Of a stretch of DNA of 64,000 nt, positions 21,280 to 30,059 are shown one piece after another. Positions within the stretch are counted from its first letter, which is position 1, and each line of letters begins with the position of its first letter. The notes under the pieces were generated by a model, which searched no databases, was not told the origin of the DNA, and saw only the letters and a list, made by a program, of their open reading frames with translations. The stretch is from positions 248,001-312,000 of the forward strand of contig NZ_VUKC01000003.1 in assembly GCF_009193135.1 (NCBI RefSeq). Direction: 5' to 3'. The position numbers were made by a program, and so were the translations under genes. The DNA comes from Georgenia satyanarayanai (lineage in GTDB: Bacteria; Actinomycetota; Actinomycetes; Actinomycetales; Actinomycetaceae).

Positions 21280-22709
21280 CAGCCCACCGCCCCTTCCATC
21301 TGGAGCTCGATGAGGCGGTTGAGCTCGAGGGCGTACTCCATGGGCAGCTCGCGCGCGATCGGCTCGACGAAGCCGCGGACGATCATCGCCATGGCCTCGG
21401 GCTCCTCCATGCCGCGCGACATGAGGTAGAAGAGCTGGTCGGCGCTCACCTTGGAGACGGTGGCCTCGTGGCCCATCTCGACGTCGTCGACGCGGACGTC
21501 GACGTACGGGTAGGTGTCGGAGCGGGAGACGAGGTCGACGAGGAGCGCGTCGCACAGCACGGTGGACTTGGACTGCGTGGCACCCTCGAGCACCTGGACC
21601 AGGCCGCGGTAGGAGGCGCGGCCACCGCCGCGGGCCACGGACTTGGAGACGATCGAGGACGACGTGTGCGGCGCCATGTGGACCATCTTCGAGCCGGTGT
21701 CCTGGTGCTGGCCCTCGCCGGCGAAGGCGATGGAGAGGGTCTCGCCCTTGGCGTGCTCGCCCATGAGGTAGACGGCCGGGTACTTCATCGTCACCTTGGA
21801 GCCGATGTTGCCGTCGATCCACTCCATGGTGCCGCCCTGCTCGACGGTCGCCCGCTTGGTGACGAGGTTGTAGACGTTGTTCGACCAGTTCTGGATCGTC
21901 GTGTAGCGGACGCGGGCGTCCTTCTTGACGATGATCTCGACGACGGCGGAATGCAGCGAGTCGCTCTGGTAGATCGGGGCGGTGCAGCCCTCGACGTAGT
22001 GCACGTAGGAGCCCTCGTCGGCGATGATCAGCGTCCGCTCGAACTGGCCCATGTTCTCGGTGTTAATGCGGAAGTAGGCCTGGAGCGGGATCTCGACGTG
22101 GACGCCCTTGGGGACGTAGACGAAGGAGCCACCGGACCACACCGCCGTGTTGAGCGCGGCGAACTTGTTGTCACCGGAGGGGATGACGGTCCCGAAGTAC
22201 TCCTCGAAGATCTCCGGGTGCTCCTTGAGCGCGGTGTCGGTGTCGAGGAAGATGACGCCCTGCTGCTCGAGGTCCTCGCGGATCTGGTGGTAGACGACCT
22301 CGGACTCGTACTGGGCCGCGACGCCGGCGACGAGACGCTGCTTCTCGGCCTCCGGGATGCCCAGGCGGTCGTAGGTGTTCTTGATGTCCTCGGGCAGGTC
22401 CTCCCAGCTGGTGGCCTGCTTCTCGGTCGACCGGACGAAGTACTTGATGTTGTCGAAGTCGATGTCGGAGAGGTCGGCGCCCCAGTTCGGCATGGGCTTC
22501 TTGTCGAAGAGGCTGAGCGCGCGCGTGCGGCGCTTGAGCATCCACTCCGGCTCGTCCTTCAGCTCGGAGATGTTGCGCACGACGTCCTCGTTCAGGCCAC
22601 GACGCGCGGTGGCTCCGGCGTCGTCCTTGTCGTGCCACCCGAACCGGTAGTTCCCAATCGAGGCGATCGTCTCGTCCTGGGTCATGGGGGTGTCGGTCGT
22701 ACTCGTCAT
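21279..22709 (-). CDS. sufB: SufB, iron-sulfur scaffold
   Basis: A 476-aa SufB, the subunit on which the new cluster is built. Visible motifs are the N-terminal [20 protein letters not shown], the central [20 protein letters not shown] with its conserved Cys, [13 protein letters not shown], and the C-terminal [22 protein letters not shown]. It overlaps the stop of the regulator gene by one base and the start of sufD, so transcription from the regulator promoter covers the whole unit. The length is normal for the family. Confidence 0.97.
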   Translation of the reverse strand: MTSTTDTPMTQDETIASIGNYRFGWHDKDDAGATARRGLNEDVVRNISELKDEPEWMLKRRTRALSLFDKKPMPNWGADLSDIDFDNIKYFVRSTEKQATSWEDLPEDIKNTYDRLGIPEAEKQRLVAGVAAQYESEVVYHQIREDLEQQGVIFLDTDTALKEHPEIFEEYFGTVIPSGDNKFAALNTAVWSGGSFVYVPKGVHVEIPLQAYFRINTENMGQFERTLIIADEGSYVHYVEGCTAPIYQSDSLHSAVVEIIVKKDARVRYTTIQNWSNNVYNLVTKRATVEQGGTMEWIDGNIGSKVTMKYPAVYLMGEHAKGETLSIAFAGEGQHQDTGSKMVHMAPHTSSSIVSKSVARGGGRASYRGLVQVLEGATQSKSTVLCDALLVDLVSRSDTYPYVDVRVDDVEMGHEATVSKVSADQLFYLMSRGMEEPEAMAMIVRGFVEPIARELPMEYALELNRLIELQMEGAVG

Positions 22710-23425
22710 CAGTTTCCTTCCGTCTCGTCACCGTGCGGTGACGGGGTGGTGCTCGGCCGGCCGGTGGGGACAGTTGTGGGGATGTGGGTGGTGCAGACGT
22801 GCTCGCCGCCGGCCAGCGTAGCCAGCCGCTGGACGTGGACGCCGAGGAGGCGCGAGAACGCGCGTGTCTCCGCGTCGCACAGCTGGTGGTAGGACTCGGC
22901 GACGGCCAGGACCGGGCAGTTGCCCTGGCACAGCTGGACCGCCATCCCGCGGGGACCCACGGAGCGGACGGTGGCGGCGTAGCCGTCCTGGGTGAGGGCA
23001 CCGGCCAGGGCGCGGGCACGGTCGGCGACGTCCTCGCCCGCGGCCTCGACCACGGGCGCGTAGCGCTCCTCCAGGCCGCTCACCCGCTGGTTGGCGAAGT
23101 GGTCGACGGCGTCCGGCCCGGCGACGTCACCGATGAACTGCAGAGCGTGGGTGGCGAGGTCGGAGTAGGCCTGGGACAGGCCCGAGCGCCCGGCCTCGGT
23201 GGCGACGTAGTAGCGCGCGGGGCGTCCGCGACGGCGCTGGCCGGGGCCGGAGGGCTCGTGGACGACGATGCGCTCGTCCCGCTCGAGGGCGGCGATGTGG
23301 CGCCGGACGCCGGCCGGGGTGAGGGTGAGGAGGCGGGCGAGCTCGGCGGCGCTGACGGGGCCGTGCTCGACGACGAGGCGGAGCACGCGGTCGTGCGTCG
23401 CAGACTCGACGCTGGTCTCGCTCAC
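22709..23425 (-). CDS. sufR: SufR-type iron-sulfur transcriptional regulator
   Basis: A 238-aa winged-helix (ArsR/DeoR-like) regulator at the head of the suf operon. Residues about 10-60 form the HTH ([30 protein letters not shown]), with a wing carrying [12 protein letters not shown]. The C-terminal domain has the cluster-binding cysteines seen in Suf[11 protein letters not shown], the later HQLCDAE and a terminal HVCTTHIP. By analogy it represses suf when it carries its cluster. The reading frame continues directly into sufB. Confidence 0.92.
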   Translation of the reverse strand: MSETSVESATHDRVLRLVVEHGPVSAAELARLLTLTPAGVRRHIAALERDERIVVHEPSGPGQRRRGRPARYYVATEAGRSGLSQAYSDLATHALQFIGDVAGPDAVDHFANQRVSGLEERYAPVVEAAGEDVADRARALAGALTQDGYAATVRSVGPRGMAVQLCQGNCPVLAVAESYHQLCDAETRAFSRLLGVHVQRLATLAGGEHVCTTHIPTTVPTGRPSTTPSPHGDETEGN

Positions 23426-23469
23426 GGCTCGCTCCTCCTTCTCTCCGGTGGGTGGGAGGCACGCCTGGG

Positions 23470-23545
23470 GCGCGCCGTCACATTAGGGAACAGTCTCGTT
23501 GCCGAAATGCTTCCCGGCAAGGAAGGCATACCTCACCGTGGGGGT
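23470..23545 (-). promoter_or_regulatory. suf operon promoter region with candidate operators
   Basis: A less GC-rich stretch upstream of sufR. On the minus strand it reads a -10-like TAATGT near 23480. Further upstream is an imperfect inverted repeat (CTTCC...GGAAG around 23509-23524), and then GGCATACCTCA at about 23527-23537, which resembles half of a DtxR/IdeR iron box (8 of 11). SufR and an iron regulator are both reasonable for suf genes, but the matches are weak. Confidence 0.35.
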
Positions 23546-23603
23546 TGTCACGCCTCCCGGCCGGGGCCCGGAGGCGCGCCGCCGCGCGGTTAGGCTGGGC
23601 CGC

Positions 23604-24557
23604 GTGCTGACGGACTCCCCCGCCCTCCTCGTCGACGGCCTGCGCAAGCGCTACGGCGACCGGGAGGTCGTCTCCGGGCTCGGCCTGCGGGCGGCCCGCG
23701 GGGAGCTCACCGCCGTGCTCGGCCCCAACGGGGCCGGGAAGACGACGACGATCGAGTGCTGCGAGGGGCTGCGCCGCCCCGACGGCGGACGGGTCGAGGT
23801 GCTCGGGCTGGATCGTTCCCGACCGGAGAACGCCGCCGAGCTCCGCCACCGGGTGGGCGTCATGCTCCAGGAGGGGGGCCTGCCCATGGCCCCGCACGCC
23901 GGGGCGGTGCTCCGGCACGTCGCGAGCCTCCACGACCGTCCCGAGGCCGCCGGGCCGCTCCTCGAGCGGCTCGGCCTGTCGGCGGTCTCCCGCACCCGGG
24001 TCCGTCACCTGTCCGGTGGGCAGCGCCAGCGCCTGGCGCTCGCCTGCGCGATCGTCGGGGAGCCCGAGCTCGTCTTCCTCGACGAGCCGACCGCGGGCCT
24101 GGACCCCCAGGCGCGGCTGGCCGTGTGGGACCTCGTGCGCGAGCTGCGCGCCGCCGGCACCTCGATGGTCCTCACCACCCACCTCATGTCGGAGGTGGAG
24201 GAGCTGGCCGACCACGTCGTCGTCGTCGACCGCGGTGCCACCGTCGCCGCCGGGCGCCCCGCCGAGCTGCGGGGTGCGCCCCAGGTGCGCATCACTCCCC
24301 CACCCGGCACGCCCGCCGCGGCGCTCGCGGCCGACGTCCTCGCCGAGCTGTCCGACCACACCGGGCTGGACACGTCCGCGGAGGGGACGGGCGTCGTCGT
24401 GCGCGGTGCGCGGGTGGACGCGGCGGCCCTCGCCGTCGTCGCCCGTGCGCTGGCCGACACCGGCCACGGGGCGGCCGAGGTCGCCCTCACCCGGCCCACC
24501 CTCGAGGACGCGTTCCTCTCCCTCACCGGCCGCGAGCTGCGGGCGGACGCGGCGTGA
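23604..24557 (+). CDS. ABC-2 type transporter, ATP-binding protein
   Basis: A 317-aa ATPase with Walker A GPNGAGKTTT (about 40), the signature LSGGQRQRLALACAI, Walker B plus D-loop LVFLDEPTAGLD, and the H-loop LTTHLM. The C-terminal 90 residues are the usual DUF4162-like extension of exporters. It is coupled to the permease that follows (stop and start overlap, GTGA). TAGGCT at 23591-23596 lies 7 bases from the GTG with no Shine-Dalgarno, so it is probably leaderless. It diverges from sufR; the substrate is unknown. Confidence 0.9.
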   Translation: MLTDSPALLVDGLRKRYGDREVVSGLGLRAARGELTAVLGPNGAGKTTTIECCEGLRRPDGGRVEVLGLDRSRPENAAELRHRVGVMLQEGGLPMAPHAGAVLRHVASLHDRPEAAGPLLERLGLSAVSRTRVRHLSGGQRQRLALACAIVGEPELVFLDEPTAGLDPQARLAVWDLVRELRAAGTSMVLTTHLMSEVEELADHVVVVDRGATVAAGRPAELRGAPQVRITPPPGTPAAALAADVLAELSDHTGLDTSAEGTGVVVRGARVDAAALAVVARALADTGHGAAEVALTRPTLEDAFLSLTGRELRADAA

Positions 24558-25294
24558 GCGCCGCCAGCCGCCGGGTCCTCGCCCAGACCCGGTTCGAGAC
24601 CCTTGCGGTCCTGCGCAACGGGGAGCAGCTCCTCCTCACGCTGCTGCTGCCCGCCATCGCCCTCGTCGCCCTCGCGACGACCGACCTTGTGCCGCTGCCC
24701 GGGCCGCGGGAGCACGCCGCCCTCGGCAGCGCCCTGGCGATGGCGGTGGCCTCGTCCTTCACCTCCCAGGCGATCGCCGTGGCCTTCGACCGGCGCTGGG
24801 GCGTGCTCCGTATGCTCGCGACGACGCCGCTCGGGCAGCGGGGGCTGCTCGCGGGCAAGCTCGGGGCGGTGCTCGTCGTCCTCGTCGTGCAGACGGTGCT
24901 GCTGGGGGCCATCGGGCTGGCGGTGGGCTGGCGCCCCGACGGGCTCGACCTCGTCCAGGTGGCCGGCGCCGCCGCGCTCATGGTCGTGGGGACCGGGGTC
25001 TTCGTGAGCTTCGCCATGCTCGTCGGTGGGACGCTGCGGCCCGAGGCGGTCCTCGCCATCGCGAACCTGCTGTTCGTCCTCATGGTCGTGAGCGGCGGGC
25101 TCGTGCTGCCGCTCGACATGCTCCCGGGCGCGGTCGCCACCGCCCTGGCGTTCCTGCCGCCGGGTGCTCTCGGCGAGGCGCTGCGCGCGCTGCTCACCGA
25201 CGGGACGGTCGACCTCGTGGGCCTCGCCGTGCTGGCCGCCTGGGCGGTGCTGGGCGGCGTGCTCGCGACCCGCGCCTTCCGCTGGGACGCCTGA
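24554..25294 (+). CDS. ABC-2 type transporter, permease protein
   Basis: A 246-aa permease with about six hydrophobic segments: near residues 25-45, 50-70, 100-125, 135-160 (LMVVGTGVFVSFAMLVGG), 168-188 (LLFVLMVVSGGLVLPLDML) and 222-240. It begins with GTG overlapping the stop of the ATPase gene, so both subunits are made from one message. The fold and gene pairing fit the ABC-2 exporters often found next to the suf and haem A synthesis genes of actinobacteria. The cargo is not predictable. Confidence 0.88.
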   Translation: MSAASRRVLAQTRFETLAVLRNGEQLLLTLLLPAIALVALATTDLVPLPGPREHAALGSALAMAVASSFTSQAIAVAFDRRWGVLRMLATTPLGQRGLLAGKLGAVLVVLVVQTVLLGAIGLAVGWRPDGLDLVQVAGAAALMVVGTGVFVSFAMLVGGTLRPEAVLAIANLLFVLMVVSGGLVLPLDMLPGAVATALAFLPPGALGEALRALLTDGTVDLVGLAVLAAWAVLGGVLATRAFRWDA

Positions 25295-25300
25295 GCGCGC

Positions 25301-25681
25301 TCAGCCCGCGGACTCCTCCGCGGCGCGGCGCTCGGCGAGGCGGGCCTCCTCGGCACGCACCCGGTTGAGGGTGACCCGCTCCTCGTTGAGCCAGGCGGGC
25401 GGCTCGTCGAGCAGTGCCTTGATCTCGTCCGTGGTGAGCGGCTCGGTGACGCCGGCGCGGGCGAGGCCGGAGGTGGACACGCCGAGCCGGCGGGCGACCT
25501 CCTGGCGCGGGTGCGGGCCGTTGCGGCGCAGCTCCGCGAGCCACTCCGGCGGGTCGGCCTGCAGCGCGTTGAGCTCGTCGCGGGAGATGTCCCCTGCCTG
25601 GAACTCCGGAGGGGTCGCGGAGAGAAGCACCCCGAGCTTGCGAGCGGCGGTCAGGGGCTTGAGCATCTGCGGCTTGGCCAT
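25301..25681 (-). CDS. DUF5997 family protein
   Basis: A 126-aa soluble actinobacterial protein of the DUF5997 family, beginning MAKPQMLKPLTAARKLGVLL. The body has a helical DNA-binding-like segment (HPRQEVARRLGVSTSGLARAG) followed by TDEIKALLDEPPAWLNEER and a charged helical tail. The ATG at 25681 is chosen over an upstream GTG because TACGCT ends exactly 6 bases before it (leaderless pattern). It is divergent from the LysR-domain gene, with a palindrome between them, a pairing that suggests joint function. The role is unknown. Confidence 0.85.
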   Translation of the reverse strand: MAKPQMLKPLTAARKLGVLLSATPPEFQAGDISRDELNALQADPPEWLAELRRNGPHPRQEVARRLGVSTSGLARAGVTEPLTTDEIKALLDEPPAWLNEERVTLNRVRAEEARLAERRAAEESAG

Positions 25682-25691
25682 GGCGCCAGCG

Positions 25692-25703
25692 TATCGGCCG
25701 ATA
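25692..25703. promoter_or_regulatory. Palindromic operator candidate in a divergent promoter
   Basis: TATCGGCCGATA, a perfect 12-base palindrome, lies between the DUF5997 and LysR-domain genes. It directly touches the -10-like TACGCT of the former and overlaps TAGTCT of the latter, so a bound protein would block both promoters. Confidence 0.5.
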
Positions 25704-25744
25704 GTCTCGACCCGCGCCACTCACCCGAGTCCCGAGGAGCTGTC

Positions 25745-26488
25745 ATGGCCGAGCCCTTCCGTGTCGGCTTCGCGCCCGGCGTCAGCCCGGGCAAGTGGTT
25801 CACCCGGTGGGAGGAGCGGCTGCCCGACTCCCCGCTCGCGCCGCGCCTGGTGGAGCCGGAGGACCAGCGCCGGCTGCTCGCGGAGGGCGAGCTCGACATG
25901 TGCTTCGTCCGGCTCCCGCTGGACCGTGACGGGCTCCACCTCATCCCGCTCTACGAGGAGCTGCCGGTGGTCGTGGCCGGCAAGGACCACCCGGTCACCA
26001 CCTTCGACGAGGTCGACGTCGCCGACCTCGCCGCCGAGCACCTCCTCCAGGACGCCGCCGCGTGCCCGGAGTGGGCCGCCGTCGCCGAGGAGGTGCGCGA
26101 GGGCCGCCGGGTGGAGCCGCCGCCCATGACGGTCGCGCAGGCGGTGGAGGTTGCCGCGAGCGGGGCCGGGATCCTCGTGCTGCCGATGTCGGTGGCGCGG
26201 CTGCACCAGCGCAAGGACGTGCGCGCCGTCCCGGTCACCGGGGTGGCGACGACGCAGGTGGGCCTCGCCTGGCGCACGGACAACGCGGACCCGCGGGTGG
26301 AGACCTTCGTCGGGATCGTCCGCGGGCGCACCGAGCGCAGCTCCCGACAGCCCGACGCGCGGCCCGCCGACGCCCGACCGACCGACAGCGGCGCGCGCCC
26401 GGAGGCCAGACGCCCGGGGCCCGGCAGGGGGCGCGGGGCAGGCGGCGCACGCCGGCGGGGCGGGCCCGGGCCGCGGAAGGGCCGCTGA
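25745..26488 (+). CDS. LysR substrate-binding domain protein without HTH
   Basis: A 247-aa protein. Residues 5-200 resemble the effector-binding domain of LysR regulators (VGFAPGVSPGKW, ELDMCFVRLPLDRDGLHLIPLYEELPVV, AASGAGILVLPMSVARL), but no N-terminal helix-turn-helix is present. The last about 50 residues are a disordered Arg/Gly/Pro-rich tail that may bind nucleic acid. The ATG has GAGGAGCTGTC before it. It is probably a small-molecule sensor working with the divergent DUF5997 protein, which has an HTH-like segment; that partnership is inference. Confidence 0.82.
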   Translation: MAEPFRVGFAPGVSPGKWFTRWEERLPDSPLAPRLVEPEDQRRLLAEGELDMCFVRLPLDRDGLHLIPLYEELPVVVAGKDHPVTTFDEVDVADLAAEHLLQDAAACPEWAAVAEEVREGRRVEPPPMTVAQAVEVAASGAGILVLPMSVARLHQRKDVRAVPVTGVATTQVGLAWRTDNADPRVETFVGIVRGRTERSSRQPDARPADARPTDSGARPEARRPGPGRGRGAGGARRRGGPGPRKGR

Positions 26489-26545
26489 GCCGCCGACGCC
26501 GCGCGCGGTGCCCGTGATGTGCACCGACGTCCGCGACACGCGGCC

Positions 26546-26596
26546 GACACGCCGGGACACCTGTCGCGTGGGAGGTGCTCGGTGGGACGTGTGCGC
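26546..26596. repeat. Intergenic bipartite repeat, copy B
   Basis: The same two blocks as at 8742-8792 (GACACGCCGGGACA, 25 bases, GGACGTGTGCGC), again in a gap between convergent genes, here the LysR-domain gene and the ECF sigma gene. Flanking CGCGACA (26533-26539) and TGTCGCG (26562-26568) could pair around the first block. Confidence 0.6.
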
Positions 26597-26605
26597 AGAC
26601 CAGCG

Positions 26606-27826
26606 TCAGCCACCGCGCCCCAGTGAGGCGAGCCGGGCCCGCAGGTGGGACTGCTCGACCGTGTTGGCGGTGTGCCGGACCGCCGCCGCGTACTCCTCGG
26701 CGGCCTCCGCTGCACGCCCCAGACGCCGGAGCAGCTCGGCGCGCACCGCGTGGAACGGGTGGTACCCCGCGAGGTCCAGACCCTCGAGGAGCTCCAGCGC
26801 CGGTGCGGGACCGTGGACCTCTGCCACCGCCACCGCCCGGTTGAGCGCGACGACCGGCGTCGGGCTCGTGGCGAGGAGCCGGTCGTAGAGCGCGAGGATC
26901 TGCCGCCAGTCGGTGTCCGCGGCGGTCACGGCGTCGCTGTGGACGGCGGCGACGGCGGCCTGCAGCTGGTAGGGCCCGGGCCGGCCGGCCCGCAGGCACT
27001 CGCGCACCAGGCGCTGCCCCTCGGCCACGAGCGTGCGGTCCCAGCGGCTGCGGTCCTGCGCGGGCAGCGGCACGAGCGCGCCGGCGCCGTCGTCCCGCGC
27101 CGCCCGCCGCGCCTGGGTCAGGAGCATGAGGGCGAGCAGTCCCCGCACCTCCGGCTCGTCGGGCAGGAGCTCGAGGAGGACCCGGCCGAGCCGGACCGCC
27201 TCGGCGCACAGCTCTCCGCGCACGAGGTGCTCGCCGCTGGTCGCGGTGTAGCCCTCGTTGAAGACGAGGTAGACGACGGTGAGCACGGCCTGCAGCCGGC
27301 CCGGCAGCTCCTCCTCGGTGGGCACGCGGTACGGGATACGCGCCGCGCGGATCTTCGCCTTGGCCCGCACCAGCCGTTGCGCCATCGCGGTCTCACGGAC
27401 AAGGAAGGCCCTGGCGATCTCGGCGGTGCTCAGCCCGCCGAGCAGCTTGAGCGTGAGGGCCACCTGTGCCTCGCGGGACAGGGCGGGGTGGCAGCAGGTG
27501 AGGACGAGCCGCAGGCGCTCGTCGGGCACGGGACCCGCCTCCTCGGCGTCGTCGGCCACGTGGAGCAGCGCCGCCTCCGCCAGCTTGTCCCGGCCCCTCG
27601 CCTCGCGCCGCAGCCGGTCGACGACGCGGCGACGTGCGGTGGTGACGAGCCACCCGGCCGGGCTGGGCGGGAGGCCGTCGGTGGGCCAGCGGGCGACGGC
27701 AGCGGCGAAGGCCTCCTGGGCCGCGTCCTCGGCGAGGTCGATGTCCCCGAAGGCGCGGACCAGGATGGCCACGACGCGGCCGTACTCGGCGCGAAAGACC
27801 CGCTCGACGTCCGCTGCGGTGACCAT
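26606..27826 (-). CDS. ECF sigma factor of the YciI-associated (ECF42) group
   Basis: A 406-aa RNA polymerase sigma-24-like factor. The sigma-2 region is near the N-terminus ([31 protein letters not shown]), sigma-4 near 115-165 ([30 protein letters not shown]), followed by the DUF6596/TPR-like C-terminal extension ([18 protein letters not shown] onward) that marks this long ECF group. Such sigma factors lack an anti-sigma gene and instead sit beside a YciI/DGPF protein, which is exactly the case here (7-base gap, YciI gene first). The regulon is unknown. Confidence 0.92.
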   Translation of the reverse strand: MVTAADVERVFRAEYGRVVAILVRAFGDIDLAEDAAQEAFAAAVARWPTDGLPPSPAGWLVTTARRRVVDRLRREARGRDKLAEAALLHVADDAEEAGPVPDERLRLVLTCCHPALSREAQVALTLKLLGGLSTAEIARAFLVRETAMAQRLVRAKAKIRAARIPYRVPTEEELPGRLQAVLTVVYLVFNEGYTATSGEHLVRGELCAEAVRLGRVLLELLPDEPEVRGLLALMLLTQARRAARDDGAGALVPLPAQDRSRWDRTLVAEGQRLVRECLRAGRPGPYQLQAAVAAVHSDAVTAADTDWRQILALYDRLLATSPTPVVALNRAVAVAEVHGPAPALELLEGLDLAGYHPFHAVRAELLRRLGRAAEAAEEYAAAVRHTANTVEQSHLRARLASLGRGG

Positions 27827-27833
27827 GGCCGTC

Positions 27834-28184
27834 CTACTGGAAGGGCCGCACCTCGACGGGCAGGGCGGTCGCCCGTGCCAGGCGCTCACCCCAGCCGAGC
27901 GCGGCGTCGAGGTCCTCCACGTCGATGACGGTGAGGCCGCCGAGGTGCTCCTTCGCCTCGGCGAAGGGCCCGTCCGTGGTGACGACGTCCCCGCCCTGCG
28001 GCCGCAGCACGGTGGCCGTCGTGGGGGCGTGCAGCCCGCCGTCGAAGACCCACACGCCCTGGCGGTGCATGTCCTCCTTGAGGTCGCTCACCTCGCGGAG
28101 GATCGGCTCGAGGAACTCCGCGTCGGGGAACTCCGCCATCGTCTCGCCGTAGGGCTGGTAGATGCTGAGCAGGTACTGGCTCAT
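27834..28184 (-). CDS. YciI/DGPF family protein
   Basis: A 116-aa ferredoxin-like-fold protein with the name-giving motif [15 protein letters not shown] at residues 74-88 and the N-terminal [13 protein letters not shown]. Proteins of this group are the constant partners of ECF42 sigma factors and are thought to sense a signal or act as a small enzyme in the same response. It is first in a two-gene unit with the sigma factor; AGGAGACGAGAG precedes the ATG. Confidence 0.92.
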   Translation of the reverse strand: MSQYLLSIYQPYGETMAEFPDAEFLEPILREVSDLKEDMHRQGVWVFDGGLHAPTTATVLRPQGGDVVTTDGPFAEAKEHLGGLTVIDVEDLDAALGWGERLARATALPVEVRPFQ

Positions 28185-28327
28185 CTCTCGTCTCCTCGGT
28201 TGTCCGGCGCACCGGCCCGACCGGCGCGCTCACCCTCTGGACGAACGGGGAGGTCCGGTTTCGACAGCCCTCGGGATGGTGGCCCCAGCGCGGCCGCCGA
28301 CTGCCGCCTCATCGCGGTCCCCTTCCC

Positions 28328-29929
28328 TCAGCGGACCCGTACGGACCGGTCGAACCAGGTGAGGACCGTCTCCGAGCCGAAGGGCCACAGCCTCTCCACG
28401 GCTCCGGCGGGCTGCGTGGCGAAGCTCGGGAGGCCGGGCAGCGTGAGCCCCGCGGAGACGGTGCGCACGGGTGCGTCCTCCTCCAGACGAGCCAGGCGGC
28501 GGGCCGCCGCGATGCCGGCGTGCAGGTCACCGAGCTCGTCGACGAGGCCGAGGCCCGCGGCGTCCTGGCCGCTCCAGATCCGCCCGCGGCCGATCTCGTC
28601 CACCCGCTCCCGGCTCAGCTCGCGTCCGGTGGCCACCCGGTCGACGAAGCGCGCATAGACCTCCTCCATCATCTTCTCCGCCCACGCCCGCTGCTCCGGG
28701 GTGAAGTGGCGGTGCGGGCTGGCGAAGAGGGCGGCCTCCCGGCCGACGGTCTGCGGGTTGAGGCCCTGACGCTCGTCGAGCCGGGCGAGGACGGGCTTGC
28801 CGACGACGACGCCGATGCTCCCGGTGATCGTGTACGGGTCGGCGACGACGTGGTCGGCGTGGGTGAGGACGTAGTAACCCCCGGACGCGGCAACCTCGCC
28901 CATGACGGCGACGACGGGCTTGGTGCAGCGGGCGACGGCGCGGCCGATGACGTCGGACGCGAGCGCGGAGCCACCCGGGGAGTCGACCCACAGGACGAGG
29001 GCCTTGACGTGCTTGTCGCGCTCGGCGCGGCGCAGGGCGGTGACGACGGTCTCCGAGCCCGCCGTCGGCCCGGGGAGGAGAGGCAGCGGCGGGGTGCTGC
29101 GCGACCTGCCGGAGACGATGGCGCCGACCACGGGCACGACCGCCACGCCGTCGGCCCTCTTCGCGGCCCTGCGGACCGAGAGGTCGGGCAGGAGCAGCTC
29201 GAGGGCACGCGGCCAGTGGTGGTCGACGACGGTGACGATCTCGTCGTCGTACGCGACCCGGCTGACGAGCCCGGCGGCGAGCAGCTCCGCCGCGCTGGTG
29301 AAGCCTGCACCGAGGACGGCGGTGGCGTCCGCGCCGTCGGCCACGGCGGCGAGCCAGGTCCGCTCGGCGGAGTCGAGGTAGGCGGTGAGCTGCTCCCGCT
29401 CGTACTCGTCCATGCGGTCCTCGGAGAAGGACGTGAGCGCGGACTTGTACTCGCGGATGCGCAGGTTCTCGAAGCTGACGCCGTGCTTGGCGAGGAACGC
29501 TCCGAGGAAGACCTGCTCGGCCGCGAAGCCGGGCAGCGACACCTCGGCCGACTCCGGCACGACGACCTCGCTCGCCTGGGCGGTGACGAGGAGCGTGCGC
29601 ATCGAGACCTGCGGGACGTAGCCGACGACGCGCGTGCGAGCGGCAAGCCGGCCGAGCGCCGCGCCCAGGGCACGTGCGGTGCTCAGCCCCACGTGGAGCT
29701 CCCCCACACGCACGAGGACGCCGGACAGCCAGTCCGCCCGCCCGAGCCTCTCCAGCCGCTCGGTGAGCGCCTCGAAGGTCTCGTCGCGCTGGAGCAGCGC
29801 CGCGGCCGCACCTGCCGGCGCGTGCGTGGGGTAGCTGCCGTGGAGGTCGAGGACGACCCAGTCGGGAGCGGAGTCGGCAGGGCTCGTGCGGGTGACGGCG
29901 AGGCGGAGCTTCTCGGGGATCAGGGCCAT
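28328..29929 (-). CDS. sppA: Signal peptide peptidase SppA, 67-kDa type
   Basis: Serine protease of family S49, 533 aa, a double-domain SppA that degrades cleaved signal peptides. The general-base Lys lies in the N-terminal half (REYKSALTSFSEDR, matching the YKSA motif of E. coli SppA) and the nucleophile Ser in the second half (GEVAASGGYYVLTHAD). Other motifs are WVDSPGGSALASDVI and TITGSIGVV. Unlike E. coli SppA there is no obvious N-terminal membrane anchor. TAGGGT lies 5 bases before the ATG, so the transcript is probably leaderless. Confidence 0.9.
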   Translation of the reverse strand: MALIPEKLRLAVTRTSPADSAPDWVVLDLHGSYPTHAPAGAAAALLQRDETFEALTERLERLGRADWLSGVLVRVGELHVGLSTARALGAALGRLAARTRVVGYVPQVSMRTLLVTAQASEVVVPESAEVSLPGFAAEQVFLGAFLAKHGVSFENLRIREYKSALTSFSEDRMDEYEREQLTAYLDSAERTWLAAVADGADATAVLGAGFTSAAELLAAGLVSRVAYDDEIVTVVDHHWPRALELLLPDLSVRRAAKRADGVAVVPVVGAIVSGRSRSTPPLPLLPGPTAGSETVVTALRRAERDKHVKALVLWVDSPGGSALASDVIGRAVARCTKPVVAVMGEVAASGGYYVLTHADHVVADPYTITGSIGVVVGKPVLARLDERQGLNPQTVGREAALFASPHRHFTPEQRAWAEKMMEEVYARFVDRVATGRELSRERVDEIGRGRIWSGQDAAGLGLVDELGDLHAGIAAARRLARLEEDAPVRTVSAGLTLPGLPSFATQPAGAVERLWPFGSETVLTWFDRSVRVR

Positions 29930-30059
29930 GAGGCACCCTAACCGGGGCCTGTGACAGCCGTCACGGACGGCTGGTCCGGCGGCACCGGCGACCGGTACGC
30001 GCCCATGGTGCCGGTCGCTCCCGCTGGTCGCCCGCAGGCCCGTGAGGCAGGCTCGCCGC

